Source: Sphingomonas abietis
Lineage (GTDB): Bacteria > Pseudomonadota > Alphaproteobacteria > Sphingomonadales > Sphingomonadaceae
Assembly (NCBI RefSeq): GCF_027625475.1
Contig: NZ_CP115174.1
Span: 3,690,501-3,754,500, forward strand
Reading direction: 5' to 3'
DNA: 64,000 nucleotides
In this document: positions 29,980-37,431 of the stretch, one piece after another
How the letters are laid out: every line of letters begins with the position of its first letter
Position numbering within the stretch: the stretch's first letter is position 1
Notes under the pieces: generated by a model
What the model was told of the DNA's origin: nothing
The model's input: the letters and a program-made list of their open reading frames with translations, nothing else
Database searches by the model: none
Program-made: the position numbers and the translations under genes

Positions 29980-30432
29980 ATGACCGGCAGATATTATGAC
30001 GAATGGCAGATCGGCGACCGGGTCGAGCACCCGATCCGCCGCACCGTCACCGAGACCGACAATCTGCTCTTCTCGGTGATGACCCACAATCCGCAGCCGC
30101 TCCACATCGATGCGGAGGCCGCCAAGGCCAGCGAGTTCGGCCAGATCCTCGTCAACGGCACCTTCACCTTCGCGCTGATGATCGGGCTGTCGGTCGGCGA
30201 GACGACGCTCGGCACGCTGGTCGCCAATCTCGGCTATGATGCGCTGGTCATGCCGCAGCCGGTGTTCCTCGGCGACACGATGCGCGCCACCTCGGAGGTG
30301 ATCGCGCTCAAGGACAGCCGGTCGCGCCCGCAGGCCGGTGTCGTCACCTTCCAGCATGAGCTGATCAACCAGCGCGGCGATGTGGTATGCCGCTGCACGC
30401 GATCCGCACTGCTGCACAGGAAACCCGCATGA
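29980..30432 (+). CDS. MaoC-type enoyl-CoA hydratase
   Basis: 150 residues of the hot-dog MaoC family. The hydratase motif is in LLFSVMTHNPQPLHID (Asn/His with a downstream GQILVNGTFTF segment), followed by GDTMRATSEV. MaoC enzymes hydrate trans-enoyl-CoA to R-3-hydroxyacyl-CoA. It lies after liuD and overlaps the CitE-like lyase by 4 bp, so the likely substrate is 3-methylglutaconyl-CoA, taking the place of LiuC (inference from context and from the mycobacterial leucine operon). A mesaconyl-CoA hydratase role is an alternative. Confidence 0.85.
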   Translation: MTGRYYDEWQIGDRVEHPIRRTVTETDNLLFSVMTHNPQPLHIDAEAAKASEFGQILVNGTFTFALMIGLSVGETTLGTLVANLGYDALVMPQPVFLGDTMRATSEVIALKDSRSRPQAGVVTFQHELINQRGDVVCRCTRSALLHRKPA

Positions 30433-31274
30433 GGCTCCGCTCCCTGCTCTTCGTCCCCGGCGACCGCCCCGAGCGGATGGAAAAGGCGCTCGGCTTCGGC
30501 GCCGATGCGCTGATCCTCGATCTGGAGGATGCCGTGGCGGCCGATAACCGCCCGAGGGCGCGCGACGAGGTCGCCCGCTTCCTGGCCACGGCGGAGCGGC
30601 GCGCGACGCTGTTCGTCCGCGTCAATCCGCTCGACGGCAAGGACGTCGACCTCGACCTGAACGTCATCGCCGCCGGCAAGCCGGACGGCATCGTGCTGCC
30701 CAAGGCGGAGGGCGCCGTCTCGGTCGAGGCGCTGGCCAATCGCATGGCGGCGCGCGACCTCTTCGTGCCGATCCTGCCGATCGCGACCGAAACGCCCGCC
30801 GCGATCTTCCAGCTCGGCAGCTATGGCCCGGTCGCGCATCGCCTCGCCGGGCTGACCTGGGGCGCGGAGGATCTGCCCGCCGCGATCGGCGCCACCACCA
30901 GCCGCGAGGAGGATGGCCGCTATACGGCGCCCTATGAGATGGCCCGTGCGTTCACCTTGTTCGGCGCCCATGCGGCCGGCGTGCCGGCGATCGAGACGGT
31001 GTTCCCCGCTTTCCACGACGGCGACGGGCTGGCCCGCTATGCCGCGCGGGCGGCGCGGGACGGCTTCACCGGCATGATGGCGATCCACCCCGCCCAGATC
31101 GAGACGATCAACGCCGCCTTCACCCCGTCGGCCGCCGCGATCGCCCAGGCCCGCCGGGTGGTGGAGGCGTTCGCCGCCAACCCCGATGCCGGCGTGCTCC
31201 CGCTCGACGGCCGGATGATCGACGCGCCGCATCTCAAGCAGGCGCGGCATGTCCTGACGCAGGCCGGCGGGTAA
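30429..31274 (+). CDS. CitE-like CoA ester lyase
   Basis: 281 residues of the HpcH/HpaI (CitE) TIM-barrel lyases. It has RSLLFVPGDRPERMEKAL, the Mg-binding GADALILDLEDAV, VRVNPL, VLPKAEG, and LTWGAEDL. The ATG overlaps the MaoC stop as ATGA. CitE-like proteins cleave citramalyl-CoA, malyl-CoA, or R-3-hydroxy-3-methylglutaryl-CoA. Given its place at the end of the leucine cluster and the absence of a LiuE-type lyase in the window, an R-HMG-CoA lyase role is likely (inference). Confidence 0.87.
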   Translation: MRLRSLLFVPGDRPERMEKALGFGADALILDLEDAVAADNRPRARDEVARFLATAERRATLFVRVNPLDGKDVDLDLNVIAAGKPDGIVLPKAEGAVSVEALANRMAARDLFVPILPIATETPAAIFQLGSYGPVAHRLAGLTWGAEDLPAAIGATTSREEDGRYTAPYEMARAFTLFGAHAAGVPAIETVFPAFHDGDGLARYAARAARDGFTGMMAIHPAQIETINAAFTPSAAAIAQARRVVEAFAANPDAGVLPLDGRMIDAPHLKQARHVLTQAGG

Positions 31275-31341
31275 AATCCGGAACATTTTGAGCCCCGGGC
31301 GGATTTCCCCCGATAGGTATCACCAGCGGGAGATAGATGTC

Positions 31342-31494
31342 ATGACCGAAGATGGACGCGCACCACGCAAGGCCAACCGGCCGTTCCTGGCCCTGATCGT
31401 CGGTGCGATCATTCTGGCGATCGCCGGGATCGTCGTCGCCGGCGGCATCCTGAGCCGCCAGCACCCGACCACCGACACCGCGCCGCAAAAATAG
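31342..31494 (+). CDS. Small single-pass membrane protein
   Basis: 50 residues: a charged N terminus (TEDGRAPRKANR), one hydrophobic segment (FLALIVGAIILAIAGIVVAG) and a short Thr/Pro tail. GGGAGA lies 9 bases upstream of the ATG. I do not recognise a family. Codon use fits the genome. It is placed after the CitE-like gene and before tRNA-Tyr, which reads the other way. Confidence 0.6.
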   Translation: MTEDGRAPRKANRPFLALIVGAIILAIAGIVVAGGILSRQHPTTDTAPQK

Positions 31495-31587
31495 CCGGCG
31501 CCATGTCCCGTGCAACGTCTCACCCGGTGCCCCGTGCAGCGCCCGAAGCGCATCGCCGATGTCCTGAAGGGTATCGCCCCGGCGAAG

Positions 31588-31673
31588 TGGTGGAAGGGAC
31601 TGGATTCGAACCAGTGTACGCTTGCACGGGCAGATTTACAGTCTGCTGCCTTTAACCACTCGGCCACCCTTCC
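31588..31673 (-). tRNA. tRNA-Tyr (GTA)
   Basis: An 86-nt tRNA with an 11-base-class long variable arm, on the minus strand. The acceptor stem GGAAGGG pairs with CCCTTCC, the anticodon loop CTGTAAA places GTA as anticodon, the T loop has GGTTCGAATCC, and the CCA end is encoded (31588-31590 as its complement). All four stems pair. Confidence 0.97.
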
Positions 31674-31698
31674 GCGTTTCCGCCGGGGCGAGGCGCGC

Positions 31699-31727
31699 CT
31701 ATTGGCGAATGAGTCCTTGCCTGTCAA
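31699..31727 (-). promoter_or_regulatory. Promoter of tRNA-Tyr
   Basis: On the minus strand, TTGACA (31727-31722) is followed by a 17-base spacer and CAATAG (31704-31699), 25 bases before the tRNA 5' end. The -35 box is perfect and the -10 box weak. Confidence 0.6.
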
Positions 31728-31755
31728 CGCACGTCCGTGGAAAAGCGCCCACATT

Positions 31756-32508
31756 ATGCGCAAAGGTCATCGTCCATCCGCCGTCTCCTCCGGTCGCGTC
31801 CGTCTCTGGGGGCGCCACGCCGTCACCGCGGCGCTCGCCAATCCGGAGCGGACCGTCCGCAAACTCTGGGGAACCCACGAGGCGATCGCCGCGCTGGGCC
31901 TCTCCCCCTCCCATTTTCCGGTGCAATATGCCGAAGGCGCCGATCTCGGCCGCATGGTGCCGAACGACGCCCCCCACCAGGGGCTGGTGCTGGAATGCGA
32001 TCCGCTGCCCGACAAATGGCTGGACGAACTGTTCGAGCTGGCCGCCGGGCCGGACGATCGCCGGCCGATCGTGGTGCTCGACCAGGTGACCGACCCGCAC
32101 AATGTCGGGGCGGTGCTGCGCTCGGCGGTGGCGTTCGATGCGCTCGGCATCGTCACGCAGGATCGCCATGCCCCCCCCGAATCGGGCGCGCTCGCCCGTG
32201 CCGCTTCCGGCGCGCTGGAGACGATGCCCTGGATACGCGTGGTCAATCTCGCCCGCGCGCTCGATGAGATGGCGGACGCCGGCTATTGGCGCGTCGGCCT
32301 CACCGGGCATACCGACGTGCTGCTCGGCGAGGCGCTGGTGCCCGGCAAGATCGCGCTGGTGCTGGGGGCGGAAGGCGAAGGCATGCGCCAGAACACCGAG
32401 GCGCATTGCGACGTGCTCGCCAAGCTGCCGATCTCGCCGAAGATAGAGAGCCTCAATATCTCCAACGCCGCCGCGATTGCGCTCTACGCCGCGGCGACAC
32501 GGGGCTGA
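31756..32508 (+). CDS. rlmB: 23S rRNA (guanosine-2'-O-)-methyltransferase RlmB / TrmH-family SPOUT methylase
   Basis: 250 residues. A short N-terminal substrate-binding domain (RLWGRHAVTAALANP) precedes the SPOUT knot: motif 1 DPHNVGAVLRSAVAF, motif 2 LVLGAEGEGM, motif 3 IESLNISNAAAIALY. It methylates a 2'-OH in 23S rRNA (G2251 in E. coli RlmB) or possibly tRNA, using S-adenosylmethionine. It starts at 31756, 82 bp past the oppositely oriented tRNA-Tyr. Confidence 0.9.
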   Translation: MRKGHRPSAVSSGRVRLWGRHAVTAALANPERTVRKLWGTHEAIAALGLSPSHFPVQYAEGADLGRMVPNDAPHQGLVLECDPLPDKWLDELFELAAGPDDRRPIVVLDQVTDPHNVGAVLRSAVAFDALGIVTQDRHAPPESGALARAASGALETMPWIRVVNLARALDEMADAGYWRVGLTGHTDVLLGEALVPGKIALVLGAEGEGMRQNTEAHCDVLAKLPISPKIESLNISNAAAIALYAAATRG

Positions 32509-32547
32509 CTCCAGCCCCTCCCTGCGAAGGGAGGGGCCAGTGGGCGC

Positions 32548-32865
32548 TCAATCCTCTTCGGCGATCGTGACCTTGAGGCCATCGAGCGAGTCGCCGAACG
32601 GGATCTGGCAGGACAGGCGCGACGTCGCCGTCCGATAATCGGAACTGTCGAGCAGGTCGTTCTCGTCCTCGCTCATCGGCGGCAACCTGTCGGCGAACGC
32701 CGGATCGACATGGATATGGCAGGTCGCGCAGGAGCAGCAGCCGCCGCACAGCGCCAGCAGTTCATCGAATCCGGCATCGCGGATCACTTCCATCACGCTC
32801 AGCCCGGCTTCGCCTTCGACGGTGGATTCCTGGCCTTCGCGGGTGACGACGATCAATTTCGGCAT
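32548..32865 (-). CDS. [2Fe-2S] ferredoxin
   Basis: 105 residues of the adrenodoxin/Fdx type. The cluster ligands are a C-x5-C-x2-C motif in [16 protein letters not shown] and a distal Cys in RLSCQIPF; the Cys-rich CGGCCSC has two extra cysteines. GAGGGAC precedes the ATG. It is likely an electron carrier for a monooxygenase or for Fe-S biogenesis; the neighbours do not tell which. It is divergent from alkA. Confidence 0.9.
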   Translation of the reverse strand: MPKLIVVTREGQESTVEGEAGLSVMEVIRDAGFDELLALCGGCCSCATCHIHVDPAFADRLPPMSEDENDLLDSSDYRTATSRLSCQIPFGDSLDGLKVTIAEED

Positions 32866-32938
32866 AAGTCCCTCGGGATGACGGATGTTTCGGCTGCGGC
32901 TATGGGGAAAGCCTGCAATCAAGACAAGAGGACAACCC

Positions 32939-33571
32939 TTGGGCATCGCCGCCGAACAGCTTCACGCCTCCATGATCGCGCTGGCAGCGATCGAACCGGC
33001 GTTTGCGCGCGGGATCGAGCGGGTCGGGCTGCCGCAACCCCGCCTGTCCGAGCGCGGCTACGCGACCTTGCTGCGCACGATCGTGGGGCAACAGGTCAGC
33101 GTCCACGCCGCGCGTGCGGTCTGGAACCGCCTGGAGGCGGCGCTCGGCGACCTGACCGACCATGCCCCGCTGCTCGCCGCCACCGACGAGGAACTGCGCG
33201 CCTGCGGCCTGTCCCGCCAGAAAACCGGCTATGCGCGCAGCCTTGCCGGTCTGGTCGGATCGGGCGAGCTCGATCTCGCCACCCTCGATGCCAGCGACGA
33301 ACAGGCGATCACCGATCTCACCCGAATCAAGGGCATCGGCCGGTGGTCGGCCGAAATCTATCTGCTGTTCGCCGAAGGGCGCGCCGACATCTGGCCGGCC
33401 GGAGACCTGGCGGTGCAGATCGAGGTCGGCCGCCTGCTCGGGCTGGACGAGCGCCCCAGCGAGAAGCTGACCCGCGAACTGGCCGAGGCCTGGCGCCCGC
33501 ATCGCGGCGCGGCGGCGATCTTCGCCTGGCATCATTATGCGATGAACGGCAAATCCGGCGCACCGATATGA
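32939..33571 (+). CDS. alkA: DNA-3-methyladenine glycosylase II
   Basis: 210 residues of the HhH-GPD superfamily. It has [18 protein letters not shown], the helix-hairpin-helix [17 protein letters not shown], and the catalytic Asp in WPAGDLAV. It removes alkylated purines such as 3-methyladenine in base excision repair. The start is TTG at 32939, with AGAGGA eight bases upstream; family homology begins there. An ATG at 32885 would leave almost no room for the divergent ferredoxin promoter. Confidence 0.88.
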   Translation: MGIAAEQLHASMIALAAIEPAFARGIERVGLPQPRLSERGYATLLRTIVGQQVSVHAARAVWNRLEAALGDLTDHAPLLAATDEELRACGLSRQKTGYARSLAGLVGSGELDLATLDASDEQAITDLTRIKGIGRWSAEIYLLFAEGRADIWPAGDLAVQIEVGRLLGLDERPSEKLTRELAEAWRPHRGAAAIFAWHHYAMNGKSGAPI

Positions 33572-33595
33572 GCCGCCGCTCCATCCGGGTCGTCG

Positions 33596-35761
33596 TCAGG
33601 CGGCGATCGGCGTCGCGTCGTAGGACAGCGGCAGCCTGAGCCGCGCCGAAAACCCCTCTTCCGAACGGATCAACAGCACGTCGCCGCCATGCGCGCGGGC
33701 GATCGAGCGACAGACGGCGAGGCCCAGCCCGCTCCCGCCCCGACCGGATGCCTCGGCGTTCGACGCCCGATAGAAAGGCTCAAACGCGCGTTCCAGCTCG
33801 GCTTCGGGCACGCCCGGGCCATCGTCCCGAATGTCGGCGATCGCCGCATCCTCCTCCACCGCCAGACGGATACGCGCGCAGTCGCCATATTTGACCGCAT
33901 TCTCCACGAGGTTGGCGAGCAGCCGCCGCATCCCCAGCACATCGACCTCGACCGGCGCCGACGCGATCTCCTCCAGCGTCACCCTGCCGCCGATCATCGC
34001 CGCGTCCTGCGCCACATCCTCCACCAGCAGCCCCAGATCGAGGCGCTCCCGGACATTGGGGGTGGAGGCATCGCGGATGAAGTTCAGCACGGAGGTGATC
34101 ATGTCCTCCATCTCCGTCACCTCGCCGGTCATGCCTTCCCGAATCGCATCGTCGTCCACCTCCTCGATGCGGAAGCGCATCCGGGTGAGCGGGGTGCGGA
34201 GATCATGGCTGATCGCCCCCACCATCGCGGTGCGATCGTCGACGAAGCTCTGCAGCCGATTCTGCATCACGTTGAAGGCGTGCGCGGCGCGGCCGATCTC
34301 GGCCGGCCCCTCCAGCGCGACCAGCGCCGCCGAAGGATCACGACCGAGCTGTTCCGCAGCGGCCGTGAAGCGGGCCAGCGGCCGCACGATGCGGCGCGCG
34401 AACAGCCAGCCGAGCGGCGCCACGAGCAGAAAGGCGATCGCGAACCACAGCATCACGCGCCGCTGCCACGCATTGGGAAAGCCCGCCGCGATCGGCTGGA
34501 CGACCACCCAGCGGCCATCCGCCTGCCGGAGCGCCGCCACGAAATCGCCTTCGACAAAGGGAGCGGGCGCGAGGCCGAACAGCGCACGCGACGGGGGCAC
34601 GATCGGCAGCGGATTGGCCGTGACGTCTGCCGTGTTTCGGCCACGCCTCGACACTGCCAGCGGCGCCGAGGACGAGGTGGCGGCGGTGGCGCCGTCCCTC
34701 GATTGAGCAGGCGCCATGGTGGCGGGCATATCCTGTACCGGGCGCGGTGCCGGGGGCTTCACCGCCGGCACATGGGCGGGCAGGTCGCTGACCGCCCGCT
34801 CGACCGACTGGGGTGGAAGCTCCGCTGGCATCCGGCTGGGATCAAAGCCTTCGGTGGGAACCGGCCGAGCCGCGAAGCCGCGCCGGTCCTGCGGCGCCGC
34901 GGCGCCCGGCGCCGTGCCATTCGCCCGCCCGCCCGGCTGCCCGCCGGCCTGCCCGAAGGGAGAGACCGGCTGGGGCGAGGGCATGGGCTGACGATCGAGG
35001 TCGGAGGGTGACGGCGCACTGCCGCTACCACTACCGGCGCGATCCGGCCGCGTGCCATCGCCCCGCCCGCCGAATCCCGGATCGCCGGCTTGGCCGCCGC
35101 GCTCCCGCCCACGATCTGGAAGCCCGCCGCCGGCACCGAAACCCGGGAAGCTGCTGCCCGGAAACACACCGCCCGAAAAACCGCCGCCGGGCGCGCCGCC
35201 GCCGGGAAAGCCGCCCCCACCGCCACCCGCCGGCGGGCCGGCCTGATCGACCAGCAGGAGACTGGCCGGCATCATCCGCGCCGCCCGCGAACCGAGCGGA
35301 TCGGAAGACACCTGCCAGTCGATCGGCCTGAGCAGCGGCCGGATCGGTGACGGCGCCGGCATCTGGCTCGCCGGATGCATCGGCACCAGCGGCAGCGATG
35401 GCGGCGCCGTAATCCCGGCGAAGGGCAGCGGCGCGTAGAAAGCCAGCCGCACATCCCGATCCTCCGCCCCCATCCGCATCGCGAGATCATGGCGCGATTG
35501 TTCGGAGGTAAACCAGCCGCCGCCCGTCACGTCCGGCGGGCCGGACTGGACGACGCGTGACAGCCTGGCCAGCCCCCCCTCCTGCCGCAACGCCGCGACG
35601 ATATCGCTCATGCTATGCTGCACCGGGGGCGCAGGCGGCAGCACCAGCGTCAACAGCAAGGTCACCAGCTGCGCGACGATCAGGCCGCCGAACAGCAGCG
35701 CCAAGATCTGGAAGACGATCGGCGGCTCCCGCCACGCCCGCCGGCGGACCATGGTGGTCAT
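33596..35761 (-). CDS. Sensor histidine kinase with Gly/Pro-rich extracytoplasmic insert
   Basis: 721 residues. Transmembrane helices lie at about 16-41 and 437-456, HAMP at about 457-508, HisKA in AISHDLRTPLTRMRF with His519, and HATPase with NLVENAVKYGD, DDGPGVPEAELERAFEPF and GSGLGLAV. The kinase core is EnvZ-like. The extracytoplasmic part spans almost 400 residues, and residues about 174-345 are low-complexity Gly, Pro, Ala and Ser (runs such as GGGGGGFPGGG). Such a linker is not part of the usual family. The gene is divergent from its likely partner at 36041. Confidence 0.9.
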   Translation of the reverse strand: MTTMVRRRAWREPPIVFQILALLFGGLIVAQLVTLLLTLVLPPAPPVQHSMSDIVAALRQEGGLARLSRVVQSGPPDVTGGGWFTSEQSRHDLAMRMGAEDRDVRLAFYAPLPFAGITAPPSLPLVPMHPASQMPAPSPIRPLLRPIDWQVSSDPLGSRAARMMPASLLLVDQAGPPAGGGGGGFPGGGAPGGGFSGGVFPGSSFPGFGAGGGLPDRGRERGGQAGDPGFGGRGDGTRPDRAGSGSGSAPSPSDLDRQPMPSPQPVSPFGQAGGQPGGRANGTAPGAAAPQDRRGFAARPVPTEGFDPSRMPAELPPQSVERAVSDLPAHVPAVKPPAPRPVQDMPATMAPAQSRDGATAATSSSAPLAVSRRGRNTADVTANPLPIVPPSRALFGLAPAPFVEGDFVAALRQADGRWVVVQPIAAGFPNAWQRRVMLWFAIAFLLVAPLGWLFARRIVRPLARFTAAAEQLGRDPSAALVALEGPAEIGRAAHAFNVMQNRLQSFVDDRTAMVGAISHDLRTPLTRMRFRIEEVDDDAIREGMTGEVTEMEDMITSVLNFIRDASTPNVRERLDLGLLVEDVAQDAAMIGGRVTLEEIASAPVEVDVLGMRRLLANLVENAVKYGDCARIRLAVEEDAAIADIRDDGPGVPEAELERAFEPFYRASNAEASGRGGSGLGLAVCRSIARAHGGDVLLIRSEEGFSARLRLPLSYDATPIAA

Positions 35762-36040
35762 GACCACCTGCCAGGCGACGAACGGGCAGCCGAGACCATG
35801 CCCCGTCCCGATCTCGGCCGGCGCCCTGCCGCATCTGCCCGGTATCGCGAATCTGCCGCCCGTTCCGCCATCCACCGCCGCCCTCTTCGGATTGACCGCC
35901 CCTCGTGCCGCATATGCCTTGCCCGCTGATGTCGAAAAATGACGGCCCGGCGGCCGATTATGTTTCAGTATGTGTCGGGAGGTAGCATATTGCCCACATC
36001 CTGCGATTTTACAGCAAAACCGGGCTGGCAATAGCCGTCC

Positions 36041-36802
36041 ATGAACGCCACTCTCCTCCACATGGATCTCGCGACCCGCATTCTCATCGTCGACGACGAT
36101 GCCGGCATCCGCACGCTGATCTCCGCTTTCCTCGACAAGCATGGCTATCAGACCGACGTTGCCGGCAACCCGAACGAAATGCGCGAACAGATGCGCCGCC
36201 AGCGTTACGATCTGATCGTGCTGGACGTGATGATGCCCGGCGAAGATGGCCTGTCCGCGCTGCGCCAGTTGCAGCGCGGGGACGGCGCGCCGCCGGTGAT
36301 CATGCTGTCCGCAGTGGGCACCGACATCGATCGTATCGTCGGGCTGGAGATGGGCGCCGAGGACTATCTCGCGAAACCCTGCAATCCGCGCGAATTGCTG
36401 GCGCGCATCCGCACCGTCCTGCGCCGCCGCGAGGGCACCGCCCTAGGCATCGCGGCCCATATCGTCACGATGGACGCCGCCGAAGGGCTCACCCGCTTCG
36501 CAGGCTGGACGATCGATCTCGTCGGGCGGACGCTGGCCGATCCCGCTGGCGATCTGGTCGCCTTGTCGGACGCCGAATTCCGCCTGATCCGCGCCTTCGT
36601 CGAACATCCCCGCCGCGTGCTGAGCCGGGACCAGATCCTCGATTATTCGACCGGGCATGAAAGCGAACTTTATGATCGCGCGATCGACGTGCAGGTCAGC
36701 CGGCTGCGGCGCAAGCTCGCCAGCCATGAGGGTGGCGCCGAACTGATCCGCACCGTCCGCAACGAAGGCTATATGTTCGTCCCCGTCGTCACCAGGGGCT
36801 GA
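36041..36802 (+). CDS. OmpR-family response regulator
   Basis: 253 residues with a receiver domain (acidic residues in ILIVDDD, phospho-acceptor Asp62 in VLDVMMPGEDG, conserved Lys in YLAKPCN) and a winged-helix DNA-binding domain ending in RTVRNEGYMFVP. The 279-bp divergent region 35762-36040 is shared with the Gly/Pro-rich kinase gene, so the pair likely forms one system. An in-frame ATG at 36062 is an alternative start. Target genes are unknown; OmpR-like members commonly control envelope genes. Confidence 0.92.
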   Translation: MNATLLHMDLATRILIVDDDAGIRTLISAFLDKHGYQTDVAGNPNEMREQMRRQRYDLIVLDVMMPGEDGLSALRQLQRGDGAPPVIMLSAVGTDIDRIVGLEMGAEDYLAKPCNPRELLARIRTVLRRREGTALGIAAHIVTMDAAEGLTRFAGWTIDLVGRTLADPAGDLVALSDAEFRLIRAFVEHPRRVLSRDQILDYSTGHESELYDRAIDVQVSRLRRKLASHEGGAELIRTVRNEGYMFVPVVTRG

Positions 36803-36874
36803 TCGCCAGCCTGGGAAGGCGCCCTGCCGGCCGCGCGGCGACGCCGGGCCGTGGCACATGATCGCTGGTCGGGA

Positions 36875-37360
36875 TCAGGGGCCGGTGTCGAACACCGTCT
36901 CCATCGCGACGAAGGTGGAGGTGCTGGCGACGTGCGGCAGGCTCGATATCTTCTCGCCCAGCACATAGCGGTAACGGCGGATATCGGCGGTGCGGACCTT
37001 GAGCAGATAATCGAAACTGCTCGCGATCATGTGGCACTCCTCGACCTCGCGAATCTTGCGGACGGCGGCGTTGAACTCGCGCAATGCCGCCTCGCGGGTA
37101 TCGGACAGCTTTACCTCGGCGAAGGCGATGTGATCGAGGCCGAGCTTCACAGGATCGACGATCGCGCGGAAGCCCAGAATATAACCCTCCGCGATCAGCC
37201 GGCGCATCCGCACCTGCGCCGGGGTCTTGGACAGGCCGACCCGCTGCGCCAGTTCGGTGACGGTCATCCGCCCGTCCTCGGCCAGCGCATCGAGGATCAG
37301 CCGATCGAAGCGGTCGATCTGACTGATATTCGCGCCCGGATCATCCATTCTTCCTGCCAT
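36875..37360 (-). CDS. Lrp/AsnC-family regulator of putA (PutR-like)
   Basis: 161 residues from the start at 37360. An AsnC-type helix-turn-helix (RFDRLILDALAEDGRMTVTE) is followed by the RAM effector-binding domain (VEECHMIASSFDYLLKVRT). It lies 71 bp from the divergent putA, the arrangement seen for PutR regulators that activate proline use in alphaproteobacteria. A later ATG at 37348 is possible but poorly spaced from its AGGAAG box. Confidence 0.88.
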   Translation of the reverse strand: MAGRMDDPGANISQIDRFDRLILDALAEDGRMTVTELAQRVGLSKTPAQVRMRRLIAEGYILGFRAIVDPVKLGLDHIAFAEVKLSDTREAALREFNAAVRKIREVEECHMIASSFDYLLKVRTADIRRYRYVLGEKISSLPHVASTSTFVAMETVFDTGP

Positions 37361-37431
37361 GCCCGCATAATATAGGCGATCATCTCCTCGTGGAAGCCAG
37401 CAAAGGTCTGATCGCCGCCCCATTTCGCGCT

